Shown here piece by piece: positions 20,864 through 31,746 of a stretch of 64,000 bases of DNA (position 1 is its first letter; every line of letters begins with the position of its first letter). Location of the stretch: contig ML978143.1 of the NCBI GenBank assembly GCA_010015805.1, forward strand, positions 62,001 through 126,000, read 5' to 3'. The notes beneath the pieces were generated by a model. The model had not been told where the DNA came from, did not search any database, and worked only from the letters and a program-made list of their open reading frames with translations. The stretch comes from Rhizodiscina lignyota (Eukaryota > Ascomycota > Dothideomycetes > Aulographales > Rhizodiscinaceae). The translations under genes were made by a program, and so were the position numbers.

Positions 20864-21792
20864 ATTGCAAGTCGGGCCAACTCCTCACGGTGGGACGAAG
20901 GTGAACAAGAGTGATATGGAGAGAGGCATTTGGTATCCTCCAAAAGGATTTTCAAGCCCACAAGGCCAGCTAATATTGCCAGCTCAAAGCGAGACGCGCC
21001 AGATGGTAAGGCTGATGAGCGGCAATGCAGCCTTCTCCATGGACGAATCAGAGCCGCTCATCATAACAATCGAGGGCATCTTCGGAACTCCGAAGGTTGG
21101 TGCAACATCCTTCAGGAAATGTTTCTTGGATCACACGCTCTAATAAACGGAGGAGGATACCTCCTTTGAAGAGATGGTGTATCTTGGTAGGTTAAGAATC
21201 AAAATTTATTGTGAAGAACTTGATTTTGGGTTAAGTACGACGAAGCACAGACCCCTGTTTGGATCGGCCCGCAGCTTTGCGTCCAGTTCCACTTTTCAGG
21301 CTCATCGCGGACATCATCCTACAGCTCCCTCCGTCCAGTCCCACTCTGGCCCAGCTTCCAGCAGCGTCCGATCAAGCAGGCCCTGTTCGACAGAATTGTC
21401 TAAGAATGTGAATTTATATCCTGAGCGGCTACCTTGTCTTTGGCTCTCGCGCCAAAACAGATACGAAAGCAGCCAGGAGATATATATCAACTCAGTCGCA
21501 ATCGAGCCAAAATCTGTAAGATCCACATTTTCTACCTGTAAACGAAAGGAGCAGGCTTTCGGTTGCGGTCTTTAACGTACGATATGCACGCGGACACCTC
21601 CCTTCAGCCTCGTGGAGACTGCAACCTCCGGACTTGATCGAAGTTTCTTCTGCACAGCCCCAGGTCGCAGCAAGCCTCGTCCCAGATCATCTCTTATAAT
21701 TCTCCGCACTCCGTACAGCCGATTGCACTTGCAAAATTGTTTTGTTTTGTCTATCTTCTGTTCAAACCTTGCAAATGAAGTTATGAAAAGAC
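20864..21792. other. Intergenic region upstream of the HET gene
   Basis: No supported gene. It holds the promoters of the HET gene (plus) and of the patatin-TPR relic (minus). A short upstream ATG at 21783 opens an eight-codon frame (stop TAG at 21804-21806) that overlaps the HET start codon; it could act as a uORF, which is inference. Confidence 0.45.
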
Positions 21793-24289
21793 ATGAAGCG
21801 GACTAGAGACTCCTCGTCGTCCGACAGCATCACGGGCTCGGATTCTGACGATGTCGTTAGACTGCTCGAAACGACAGGGGTGAGCAAGGTATGCATCAGA
21901 AATTTCAAGGCAGGCCGGAAAAGAATCGCGGTGCGATCGCGGGCAATCAAAGTATCAGATGGCAAACGTTGCTGGACTTGCCGTGGGATGACGATCGAAA
22001 AACTCCGCAGCCATTCCGGATTCATCATCTCGAACAGTTTCGTGGAGCTCAAAAAATCTGCAGAATCATGTTCCATGTGCCATCTTGTCCTCATGAGCTT
22101 GCGCCACAAGGATCCCGAGATCGATGTGAAGCTTCAGTCTACGGTCATGCAGGAACTCAAGGCGAAGTACAACAACGACGGCGTCTCGGACTACAGCACC
22201 ATGCAGATTTCTTTTGTCTCGAAGCAGCCCCATCTTGCTCTCTCTGAGCGGTTCACATTATCCATGGATCCTTGGGGAAAGGGCATTATCCACCTCATGG
22301 CAACAGTCTTGGTGGAAAGCGGTAAAGGCGATGGATCCATGCGACGTCTTTTCCTTGACAGTGCGCTTATGATCTATACAAAGCAAGGTAAGAGTCGACA
22401 TACCGATTAAGATATTTATTGATTATAGACAAACGCAACAGGAGACCTGCAGTCGATTCCAACAGATCCGCGGCCAAAAAGAGAGGAGAAATTTGCTCTG
22501 ATTATTGCTTGGCTTCAAGACGAGCGGACATCCGATGGCGGCTCGAGACTATTGAGCGATCCGCAATATCCGCTTCCGGGAAGATTCATATATCTTGGAT
22601 CTTCTCCCACACTCGAGGGCCGCCAACTGCGACTTATCGATGGATATGAGCTGTGTCAGCTCGAGATGTCACCATTCCGAACCAAGCCTGTGGAATATGT
22701 CACTCTCAGCCATCGTTGGGGATCTCATCAGAGCTTTGTTACGACAAAAGCAAACCTAGAATCCAGACAAGAAGGATTCTATTTCGAGGAACTTCCGCAG
22801 ACATACCGAGATGCTGCCATCATCGCTGCGAGATTAGGCTTCGAATATCTTTGGATAGACGCGCTGTGTATAGTCCAAGATGATCCCAAAGACTGGATCC
22901 GCGAATCGGGGAAGATGGGAGCAATATATCACCTTGCGTCGCTCACGATAGCGTCTCACTGCTCCGAAAATGACGGTGACGGTTTCCTTGCTCCTGCGCT
23001 TCAACGGAGAGGCGGAGTTCCATTTAGGTAAGACCTTGAGATTTCTAGCAGTCAAGCTTAGATAGTAATGACCGAGACCATCCAGTTCTCTCGATCGAAC
23101 ATATGTCCGTGCTGCTGCGGACCTCGAGCTCGATATATCGAGAAGCCCGCTCGCAAAAAGGGGGTGGGTGTTCCAAGAGAGGTTTCTCTCAGCCAGAGTC
23201 CTTCACTTTACCACTGGTATGATATACTTGGAAACCCCTAGATGGACAAAGTCCGAGGATGGTCTCGCAATAAAGGACCAGGTCGTGAGCCATAGAGAAC
23301 CACATGCTCTACAGACAGTCGAACATTTCAATTTGCGGACACCTATTACCCTGCGCAGCTTTGCACAATGCTGCAATCGTCAAGCGGTCGATCGTAGCGT
23401 GGCATACTGGACTAATCAAACCCTTCGATCGCCGCTGGAGTGGTTTCAACTGGTGGAGATGTATTCGACCTGCTCATTAACCAGGGAACAGGACAAATTG
23501 ATCGCCATCTCTGGGATCGCACAGGTTGTCAGCCAGGGAATGTGTATACCATACCTTTCCGGAATATGGGCTGACCGGCTGGCAGCCGGGCTCATGTGGC
23601 TCAACGTTGATGGACCTTTGAAGAAATCACAGGAATATCGAGCATCCACTTGGTCCTGGGCTGCTTGGGATGGACCGATCCAATTTCCTCTGGCCAACGG
23701 CATGTTGAATTTCACCGAAAATTGCCATTATGTGAGCATGAACAGTGGAAAGGACGGGTGGTGGAACGGCCCCGGAGAACTCACCATCCGTACAGTGGTT
23801 CTCGACCTCAGCGAGCCAATTGCCAAAGGGGACCTTGTAATTTCATTCGTCCGACAAAGTATATACCCCGAAGATCTCCCACTGTGGGCGAAAGACGCAA
23901 AAGCATTGTGGAAATCCAGCGAAGATCCTCCGGTCAAGTTCTTCAATGCTTCCAACGCACACGCGTTTCGATATACCAAGCCTATCTCTGACTGGGGCTA
24001 CGACTTTAGCTGGATTGTCTTAGACTCGGAAGAGGCTGCGTTGAAACGCGATGACTATAGCATACCGCTGCAATGCGCTTCCATGGCATCCTTACATTCT
24101 CGGTCCCAGGGTGTGTTGCACATGGTTATCTTCCTTGCCCCTGCCTCTCAGCCTGGGTCCTTCAAGCGAGTCGGAGCAGGAGTCATTCGGCAAAAGCTTA
24201 TAAATGACATCAATGGTCTGCGGAACGAGGATGGCGCTCCGACTTATCCGCCAGTCGCGTTTAAGGAACAGGTTATCACGCTTGTGTAA
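21793..24289 (+). CDS. HET-domain (heterokaryon incompatibility) protein
   Basis: Three exons (21793-22387, 22442-23027, 23086-24289) with GTAAGA-type donors and ...CAACAG / ...CCATCCAG acceptors; 794 aa. An N-terminal region with a Ser/Asp-rich start and a possible zinc-like CWTC...CSMC pair (about residues 60-95) precedes the HET domain at about residues 284-430. Its hallmarks are YVTLSHRWG, LPQTYRDAA, LGFEYLWIDALCIVQDD and the MGAIYHLASLTIAS block. The C-terminal third contains GWVFQERFLSARVLHF, the typical end of the HET core, and STWSWAAWDG, found after many fungal HET domains. HET proteins trigger cell death after non-self recognition on hyphal fusion. The frame is intact, unlike the neighbouring patatin-TPR relic. 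Partner and specificity unknown. Confidence 0.92.
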
Positions 24290-24326
24290 CTTGGGTCCGC
24301 TGAGAATGAAAATATGAAGGAGTGAA

Positions 24327-25215
24327 TCATTCACGGGAATAGATTGCGACGTCCAAAGAGAAGAGCAAAGGATTAGGACCGAAATGTCTCGACATCCACA
24401 GAAGTGTCACATCCATCCCCTCGCATCCCGCGATGAGGGCCTCGACCAGCCCGTGGAGCGACATGTCCTCGATGTCCATTCCGCTGCCCGTGTGGCATAC
24501 TCGTCGGAAGTATTGGCTTTCGCTGGCGAGAACGTAGAGGCTGGAAGTCCCAGTTTTTGTTCCCATTGCCGTTATGGACGATATTAACGATGGATTGGAG
24601 CGTGGACCGTTAGACTCATGCCCGCCGCGACGCCGAAAGGCTATCAACCCAATCAAGACGGTAAATGTTGCTGCCAGTCCGAGGCCGGGTCTCAATCATG
24701 ACACCAACCAAATCTCCTTGAGCTATAAAGACGATATCTAGGGTGCTAGGGACTGATAGTGTCCTCATTAGAGGGAGTATTGCCTGCGTTTGCTGCAGCT
24801 CATGTCGCGAACTGCCAACAAACATGAGACCGAGACTAGTGCACACTGCCCCCCCCACAAGCAGCAGCAGGATGTCACAAATCTTGCGGCGGCGGGCTGG
24901 GTTGAAGAACAGGGCATTGATAAAGAACCCCATGCTGGCGATGGCCAAACTAAATGCGGCGATTGGCTAGGTCGGGGTGAAGAGTCCTGCGCAGCGCAAT
25001 TTGTTCGTACCTCGGATCAACGCGGTCACCGAATCGTTATACTGTGCACTTAGGGTCGTCCCGTTTAGGTCTGTGCCCTGGATGAATCTGCTGCGAGGTC
25101 TTGTGGCGTCAGGTCGGAGATGTCCAAGGACGACATGCAATTTTTCTGACCAGACTGTGTAGTGTTGCTACTGCCACCGCCGACTACTGTATACTCGACG
25201 CAAGCACCTATTCAA
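24327..25215 (-). pseudogene. Decayed SUR7/PalI-like four-helix membrane protein
   Basis: Minus-strand fragments in order: a Cys-containing loop (SSNTTQSGQKNC, about 25190-25090); then, in another frame, a segment ending SVTALIRG; an apparent GTACGA...GACCTAG intron near 25012-24970; two hydrophobic helices (SLAIASMGFFINALFF; ICDILLLLVGGAVCTSLGLMF); and, after another frame change near 24690, a fourth helix GLGLAATFTVLIGLIAFRRR with a cytoplasmic tail ending at 24327. The order of extracellular loop and three closely spaced helices resembles SUR7/PalI claudin-like fungal proteins. At least two frame changes without splice signals suggest a pseudogene. Family assignment is tentative; no start codon or first helix was found. 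Confidence 0.4.
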
Positions 25216-25873
25216 CGAAAACATCAGTTTCAAGATCCTTCAGTAGTTAGAACATACTTAGGCTAGAGGTACGCTAATAGCTAGGTTACGGGTACACGGG
25301 CAGCTAAAAAGAAATAGGTGCCTAGGCACCAGAGCTACGGGTACGTGCCCCGAGTTACGGGTACATAGGCCCCAGAGTCATATACGCTCCACCTAGGGCA
25401 GCGCGCTTGCACGTGACCCTTTCTCACATCCAGCGAAGCGCATGGACACGCAGACTAGATAAGAATTCGGAATTATTTGATGCTGCTCTAACGATGAAAA
25501 TGAAAAACTGATTTACAGATCGTCAGGGATGAACTGGCGGGGTGGCTATTTCGGTGCTAGTATATCGCTATGACGTAGCGTGCCCCGCCCTTCGCGAGGA
25601 CGTTCAAGAATCAGAAACTAGAAAGTCGAAGGGCTAAGGACGCACCGCCTGAGCCTCAACGCACTGTATTGGCAGATTGTTATCGCCGGCTCATCCTACG
25701 TCATCGGACTCGAGGGGCAAGCAGGTTTCTAGGGGCAGTGTATATAGGAACCCTTCCATCCACATGTATTCATGCTTAATTACTTAAATTAAAGATTGCA
25801 ATCAAACTACATCGTGCTCAGTGTCGAAAAGAAAGCACAACACCGGCCCAATACCGAACCCTAAAATATCAAC
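25216..25873. other. Intergenic region with short ACGGGTAC repeats
   Basis: Contains at least three copies of (TT/CT)ACGGGTAC within 25280-25375, spaced irregularly. No gene is seen. The last 120 bases form the promoter and 5' UTR of the glycine-rich protein gene. Confidence 0.45.
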
Positions 25874-26353
25874 ATGGCAGGACTTCTTGGCGGCGGCGGC
25901 GGAAATCGGAATGGTGGTGGTAATAAAGGTCTTCTCGGAGGGTACGTCTTCGCCTTATTCGCTATCTTTCGACGCAACTTCAGCTCACCTTTCCAGCGTC
26001 CTTAACACAGTAGATGGTGTAACCAAAGACCTCCCAGTAGTTGGTGGAGTAACATCACCTCTCCTCAAGACCGTTGGGGACACGACTGACGGTTTGCCTA
26101 TCGTACGTCTCATCTTCCGTCGTACGAGCAATTTCTGATCTCTACGCAGCTTGGCTCCGGCGGCTTAGGAGGACAGGGGGGACAAGGGGGACAAGGGGGA
26201 CAAAGATCAACCCAAATGCAGCCTCAAGGGGAAGGGCGAGTTTTGACGCAAGAGGAACAGAAAGCGATACTCAAGGAGAAGAAGCGGAGGCAAATTGCGC
26301 TTCAAAAGCAGCAGTTGGCACTTGAGCAGGCAGAGTTAGAAATGTCAGATTAG
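25874..26353 (+). CDS. Small glycine-rich protein with Gln/Lys-rich coiled tail
   Basis: Three exons (25874-25941, 25997-26102, 26150-26353) with GTACGT donors; 125 aa. Exon 1 encodes MAGLLGGGGGNRNGGGNKGLL; exon 2 a Val/Thr/Gly-rich repeat-like part (VDGVTKDLPVVGGVTSPLLKTVGD); exon 3 four GGQ units encoded by a 9-bp tandem repeat and then a charged helix (TQEEQKAILKEKKRRQIALQ, then LEQAELEMSD). Proteins of this shape (Gly start, TVGGVT-like units) are common in moulds and have no assigned role. No signal peptide, so probably cytosolic. Confidence 0.7.
26168..26203 (+). repeat. 9-bp minisatellite (GGGGGACAA type)
   Basis: About four tandem copies of GGNGGACAA/GGGGGACAA inside exon 3 of the glycine-rich protein gene, encoding GGQ triplets. 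Copy number could vary between strains. Confidence 0.8.
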
Positions 26354-26992
26354 GCGTAAATATACTGTTACATATCGCATCGAAAGAGAATGAATCCATC
26401 TCTCGGATCTGACTAAAAGTCCTTTCGTTCCTGAGCCCACTGCAGATCGACCTCTTCATTATCGATATTACTCTCCATGCAATGCTTGCCATAACGCCGC
26501 ATAATTTAGACTCGTGAAAAATGTCCAGGGCACCTGTGAAAATGGTTTAAGACGTCCATGAAAACGATTCGGCGCGCTGCCGCTTCCACAACGAGTCCAT
26601 CCAAGTCATTCTCCATAGAGTGATCTCTAATATCTTCAATTGAGGGGAAACAATGCCTTGTCGCCCGCCGTCTTCTCCATCGGAATAGAGCGTCCACTCC
26701 CCAAGGCGAACCTGAACCGCCATGGAAAAGTAACCCTCTTGCGTGCCTTGTTCTGGGCAGGGGAGGAAATAAGCTGTGAACGTTAAGCCTGACATCTGAC
26801 ATGTGATCCTTTGACCCCGGATTTTCATGTGAAGCTGCACGGACCCCTGTCGAAGCTATTGGCTGACATTCAATACCGAGGCCCCGATGACATACCTCGC
26901 GCGTCTTTCGTACACCTGACAACTGCCCCATATAATCACCCCGAACGCCCTTCTCAGCTATCTTCTCACCTCGCTCAAGCATACCACTCACA
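26354..26992. other. Intergenic region
   Basis: No convincing gene. Minus-strand frames at 26506-26991 and 26547-26840 overlap each other in different frames and show no known domain, although the second (TFTAYFLPCPEQGTQEGYFS) is protein-like in composition and could be a fragment of an unknown gene. The right end is the promoter of the thiolase gene. Confidence 0.4.
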
Positions 26993-28384
26993 ATGTCATA
27001 TCAAGGTATGCTCGGAACTCTCACTACTCCCAGACTGAAGTGGCAGGTCACAGTTGCATGGCTGACAATGAATCATTAGCACAGCAACGTCTTTCGCAAG
27101 TCGGCTCTCATCTGGGCAAGGGCGGCAAGCAAGCCCTGCTCGAGAAGCACCCAGACGATGTAATCCTCTCTCTTCTCTCTCCTTATCATCTCCGAAACGC
27201 TTCTAACTTGACTCTGCAACCAGATCGTCATAACCTGCGCCCTCCGGACCCCCATAACAAGGGGCGGCAAAGGCCCCTTCAAAGACACCGCTGGCGCTGA
27301 CCTCCTCCATGGCGCCTTCGCCGGCCTCCTCGAGCGTTCTCACATCGACCCCTCCCTTGTCGAAGATATCGCAGTCGGTTGTGTCCTCGCGCCCGGCGGC
27401 GGCGCCACCGAGTTCCGCGCTGCTGCACTGGCAGCCGGCTTCCCAGCTAGCACGGCGGTCAAGAGCCTCAACAGACAATGTTCTTCTGGTTTGGCAGCAT
27501 GCGTGGATATTGCGAACGCGATAAAGACTGGGATGATTGAGGTGGGTATTGGCGCGGGGGTGGAGAGCATGAGCACGCAGTATGGACCGCAGGCAGTGAC
27601 GGAGTTCTCGGAACTGTTGGAGGAGCATGAGGAGGCGGCGAATTGTAAGGTGCCGATGGGCCAGCTGTCGGAGCAGATGGCACAGGATAAGCATGTCAGC
27701 AGAAAGGACCAAGACGCATTCGCCGCAAGATCGTTCCAGAAGGCGGAGCGCGCACAGGAACAGGGATTGTTTGATGAAGAGATATACCCTCTGAAAGCAC
27801 GCTACGAGGACCCTAAGACGGAAGAGTGGAAGGAGGTGCTAGTCAGAGCGGACGACGGCGTTCGTAAGGGTATGACAGCCGAGTCGCTCTCCAAGATCCG
27901 ACCGGCATTTGCGAAGGACGGCAGCATCCACGCGGGCAATGCAAGCCAGGTGTCTGACGGTGCGGCGGCGGTACTGCTGATGACGCGCGCAAAGGCAGAA
28001 CAGCTTGGCCAGCAGGTCCTCGGCAAGTTCGTGCAGGCGAGCGTGGTGGGTGTACCGCCGTTGCTCATGGGCATCGGGCCGTGGAAGGCGATTCCCGTGG
28101 CACTGGAGAAGGCAGGCATTACGAAGGAAGATGTGGATATTTATGAGATTAACGAGGCGTTTGCGAGTCAGTGCCTTTGGTGTGTGAGAGAGCTGGGACT
28201 CGATGAGAGCAAGGTCAATCCAAAGGGCGGCGCAATTGCGTTTGGGCACCCGCTGGGTTGCACGGGCGCGAGACAGGTTAGTACATTGTTGTACGAACTA
28301 CGGAGAAGGAAGCAGAGGATCGGAGTGACGAGTATGTGCGTAGGCACGGGGATGGGCATGGCTGCCGTTTGGATCGCGGAGTAG
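26993..28384 (+). CDS. Peroxisomal 3-ketoacyl-CoA thiolase
   Basis: Three exons: 26993-27005 (13 nt), 27080-27159 and 27224-28384; introns GTATGC...CATTAG and GTAATC...AACCAG; 417 aa, the usual length. The N-terminus MSYQAQQRLSQVGSHL contains a perfect PTS2 peroxisomal import signal (R-L-x5-H-L). Thiolase landmarks: SLNRQCSSG with the acyl-accepting Cys (about residue 116), YEINEAFA, GGAIAFGHPLGCTGAR with the catalytic His, and CVGTGMGMAAV with the second Cys. It catalyses the last step of peroxisomal beta-oxidation, cleaving 3-ketoacyl-CoA with CoA to give acetyl-CoA and a shortened acyl-CoA. The tiny first exon and the acceptor at 27079 are needed for the PTS2 frame. Orthologue of yeast POT1 by inference. 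Confidence 0.95.
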
Positions 28385-28530
28385 AACGGATGGGAAGGAT
28401 AGGTTTCCTTCATCTATATTTGTACGATATGCATGACGGCACGAAATGGGCAAAATATAGACGGCATGCATGAAGTCTTTTGGACATTTTGATTCATACT
28501 TCATTCCTGATGGCTTTGTCGATCAATCCC

Positions 28531-29435
28531 TCATCTACCCCCAAACTGTTCCACCAACAACCCACCCAATGTCCTCCTCCTTCCCTCATCTCTCTGCCTT
28601 CCAGCATCCGCCCCCGAAGCACTCGCCTCCCCCTCCAACCTCCTTCTCAACCCCTCAAATCCCTCCCCACCGCGTCCCTGCGCTCCAGCTCCACTACCCT
28701 TCTCTCCAACAACCCACCCAGGCACCCTCCACTCACTACAAGGCAGCACCTCATTCCGCCACGCATATCCCACCGCCCAGCCCACGCCCGCGCAAAGCAG
28801 ACTTCCGGGTAGCTGTGCGAGACTGAGCTGCAGCGGCAGGAAATAAGATGTGGTTTTTGATGTGAAGGTGAGGGTGATGGCGGACATTGCGGCAGTGGAA
28901 GGAGTGGGCGTGGCGGTTGTCGCGAGCTTGTAGCGGTATGTGGGTGGGATGGCAGCGTGGTATTGCGCGAGGAGGGCGAAGAGGAGAGGCGTCGGCCCGG
29001 CGGGGAGATAGTTTAACGTATTGAGGGATAATGGACGGAGGATGAGGGCGAGAATGAGGGGCGGGAGGAGGGAGGTGTATGGTAGCGTCAGAAGAATGAA
29101 CGACTGTGCTTAATGTTAGCATTCATGTTCAACTCCTGCCTCGAGCAAATTGCTCCGAAGATAGGGCGTACAGCAAATTTCCTACTCCCCCACAGTCTCT
29201 CGATGATGCGCAAGTGGTACAGCGTCAGACACGCGAATAGCACCTCGGTCGAGTTGGTGTAGCAGGCCTGCCAGATGAAGACGCGCCACCACTGCCAGTA
29301 CGCCCAGAAGTGCGGCACCACCTGGATGTAGAAGAACATCTTCGTGTCTGTGAGCGTCGCGAGCATCGATCCCACGACAATCCACGCTATGAGAAGGCGC
29401 GTGACTGGCGCGTTAGAGAAGCCGGACGTCTGCAT
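28531..29435 (-). CDS. Dsc2/UBAC2-like rhomboid pseudoprotease
   Basis: Two exons (29435-29172 and 29103-28531; 68-nt intron GTACGC...AGCACAG), 278 aa. Begins [18 protein letters not shown] and has several hydrophobic helices: [35 protein letters not shown] with the W-rich membrane entry seen in derlin/rhomboid relatives, [43 protein letters not shown] hydrophilic C-terminus ends [16 protein letters not shown]. This matches the UBAC2/Dsc2 group, catalytically inactive rhomboids of ER/Golgi ubiquitin ligase complexes; in fungi Dsc2 belongs to the Dsc E3 complex that activates SREBP and degrades membrane proteins. No Ser-His rhomboid dyad is evident. The stop lies 146 bp from the end of the convergent thiolase gene. 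Confidence 0.75.
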
Positions 29436-30014
29436 CGCGGTGAGTGGGAGCGGAGCTGCGTGGAGCTGGAGGACACGTGGTGTCACGGATGGTGAATTGG
29501 GGGACGAAGAAAAGCGTATGGATCCTCAACACTTTAAAGGAACCATCTCGGGATTGGCTTTTGTCAAAGAAGTCGCATGGAAGCAGAATCGAGGTTGAAT
29601 GTCGCCTTTGTTGAAGGTGAAGTTGTTAACATGTAGCTCCCGAACTCCCACGCGGAAATGATGCGTATCACGTGCATCTAGCCGAAAATGGTAAGTATAG
29701 GCGCCTCCACGCATCGTAATTTCACCTGAAGAACATTTGGGATCGAGATCGCTGATCGGGATTGCAATAGTGGTAGATGACCATATGTAATTGGTGCCGT
29801 CGTAGTGGAGGAGAGCTTCTTTCAGGGCCGGCGGGTCACCTGCAAGCGGAGAGCTATAAGTAATGACGCAAATGACTGTCATCATCGCCGGATGCATATA
29901 TATGCCTATTGAGCAAGTCCATATGTGTCGAGCTTGCATTATTTCACAAGGAGGAACTTCCAAGCGAGCTTCCAAAAACACTGCTTTTTTGTGACAATCG
30001 CATTCGACTTCAAT
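29436..30014. other. Intergenic region with an unassigned minus-strand ORF
   Basis: A minus-strand frame at 29526-29981 includes protein-like stretches (LHYDGTNYIWSSTTIAIPIS; THHFRVGVRELHVNNFTFN) but has no known domain. It could be a small unknown gene or a fragment. The segment also holds divergent promoters of the Dsc2-like and glycine-rich protein genes. Confidence 0.35.
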
Positions 30015-30536
30015 ATGGACGGAGACAACTCGGCAAGGACTTTGGAAGGCGGCGCCTCATCGTACGTTCTTGGACGTCGATTTGGCGCATTGCGGAAAGT
30101 ACTGATATCTCACGGCCAGCGTGATGAACGACCAAGAATTCACCAGCGGCATCCATGAGGACAGCAAGCCACGCCAGGTAGGTCACATCTTCCCGCCCAG
30201 ATGCTTCCAAGCACGATGTATGCTAACCATCTGAACAGGAGCCGGCTGGTGAAAAGACAACTGGAGCTGGCAGCCCTCTCTTTAGTGCTGGTGGTGCAAT
30301 TGGCAAGCAGTTCACCAGTATGTCCTGGCCCTACCAACTCACACCCTTTGATTATAGGTTGCATTGCTGAGCTTTACGCAGCCGAAGGTGCTGTCGGAGG
30401 AACCGCGCAGAAGATCGGGGGTCCATTGGACAAAGATGGTATGATCGGAAAGCAATTCAAAGAGACAGGGTCCATTGGAGGAGCGGTGGAGGATACTCTC
30501 GGAAAGGGGGAGGCGAACACGTTCGGCAGGAAGTGA
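30015..30536 (+). CDS. Small glycine-rich LEA-like protein
   Basis: Four exons (30015-30061, 30120-30177, 30239-30317, 30382-30536) with GTACGT, GTAGGT and GTATGT donors, 112 aa. The product starts MDGDNSARTLEGGASS. From about residue 35 it is made of Gly/Lys/Thr-rich units (GAIGKQF, EGAVGGTAQKIGGPLDKDG, MIGKQFKETGSIGGAVEDT) ending NTFGRK. The repeated G(A/M)IGKQF and G(A/S)(V/I)GG units recall hydrophilic stress or conidiation proteins of moulds. No signal peptide or membrane helix; function unknown. All four splice phases fit. Confidence 0.75.
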
Positions 30537-31108
30537 GAGAATGAAGCCGCTTCGCCATTCATGGATGCTTCGTTAGACATGTACATCATATGTAGCACTT
30601 TGGATCGATAGTCATCCGAATATTGAACTAATGTGGGAAACCTTATCATTTATGGCCGATTTCCGATTCAGTTGGTGGAAGAGCAGCACTCTTCCCGTAC
30701 GAAGTAGAGGGATCAGCATGGTATGTCTTGCGGTGGGCAGTGGCGAGAGGCGAGCCTGAGTCCAAATACCTTATGGAATGCCTTTGTGCGTGTGAATTAA
30801 TAATTAATAAGCGGAACGCGAAGTAAAATCAAAGGGAAAAGGTGAGATTTGAAGTATGAAAGTGTATCGCCCCTCGGTTGGAAACAATGGTGCTGTGAAC
30901 AATGGCGCGTGGGGGGAGGGAGAGTGGCGTAGCGGCTGTTTAATTATTTTTTAGGGATACTACCTATATATTAAATTTCTGATGTTCCAGTGTTCGAAGT
31001 TGGGGCCACCAGACAAGCCGTAGTTCGCCCTGGTGAGTGCTATTGGGGGATCAACTCATGAACCCACGGACTTCCCGGGGGGGCCGCCTTATAGTCTCAA
31101 CAGGCATG

Positions 31109-31128
31109 TCTAGCAACAAGTTGCTAGA
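31109..31128. repeat. Perfect 9-bp stem hairpin
   Basis: TCTAGCAAC-AA-GTTGCTAGA: a perfect 9-bp inverted repeat with a 2-nt spacer. It lies 200 bp upstream of the pol III-like boxes. It could be a remnant terminal structure or a chance palindrome. Confidence 0.6.
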
Positions 31129-31319
31129 TTCGGGTCAAATTGTGACTGTGAAAATAAAGGACGCCCCCTCACCTCTTTTTTTTTGCCCTTTTTCCCGTTG
31201 TTGTGCTCTACTTTTTGTTGTTGTTGTTCTCTACTTTTGTTGCGCCAGCTTGTACGAGCTGATAGCCCGATGGAGCGCGCCTGTGGACAACCTAATGTTG
31301 TCCGACAGGGGCGAGGATC

Positions 31320-31420
31320 GATTCTGTGGCTCAGTGGGAATCATGCTTCGCTTTGTTTTAAGTTGTTTCGTATTGGTAAGGCCTCCAGTTCGAACCTGAG
31401 AGCTTAACTTTTCCTTTTTC
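31320..31420 (+). other. Degenerate tRNA-like / SINE-like pol III promoter
   Basis: An A-box match TGGCTCAGTGG at 31327-31337 (consensus TRGYNNANNGG) is followed 50 bp later by a B-box match GTTCGAACC at 31388-31396 (consensus GWTCRANNC), and then by T-runs near 31409-31421. The T-arm can almost form, but the D-stem and acceptor stem cannot, so it is not a functional tRNA. A tRNA pseudogene or the head of a tRNA-derived SINE fits better. Confidence 0.45.
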
Positions 31421-31746
31421 CCTCCCGATATTAACTCTTTTCCTGTATTTTTGAACATTTAGGCCATCCTTGCACCATTGGCCAATTCTTCAAGACCCAG
31501 AGCCATCAAAACTTATGTTTACTATGAGTATTCGTAAATTGCGGCTGCTCTGCCCAGGCAATATGAAAGATGCATCATCCCGCCCATAGTTGATACAACC
31601 TTCGCATAAGCTCCATGCTCTTTCCGTCAACATCGCTCAGCATCATCTATTTCCTGCTCTTCCAAGTGTACAAGAAGCCCAGAGCACAAAAATTGAGAAT
31701 AGCAGAGTATCGCTCCGGACTAACTTCTTGTGCTATTAAATCTAAC

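Larger units (their letters stand above)
30537..31746. other. Gene-free stretch with low-complexity and pol III-like elements
   Basis: No protein gene. It holds T-rich tracts (31175-31240 with repeated GTT), a 20-nt hairpin and A/B-box-like motifs annotated separately, and a purine-rich segment at 30810-30930. Confidence 0.45.

Noticed and set aside
31320-31402. Functional tRNA gene
   Set aside because: A- and B-boxes are present, but the acceptor and D stems do not pair, so only a relic or SINE head is supported.
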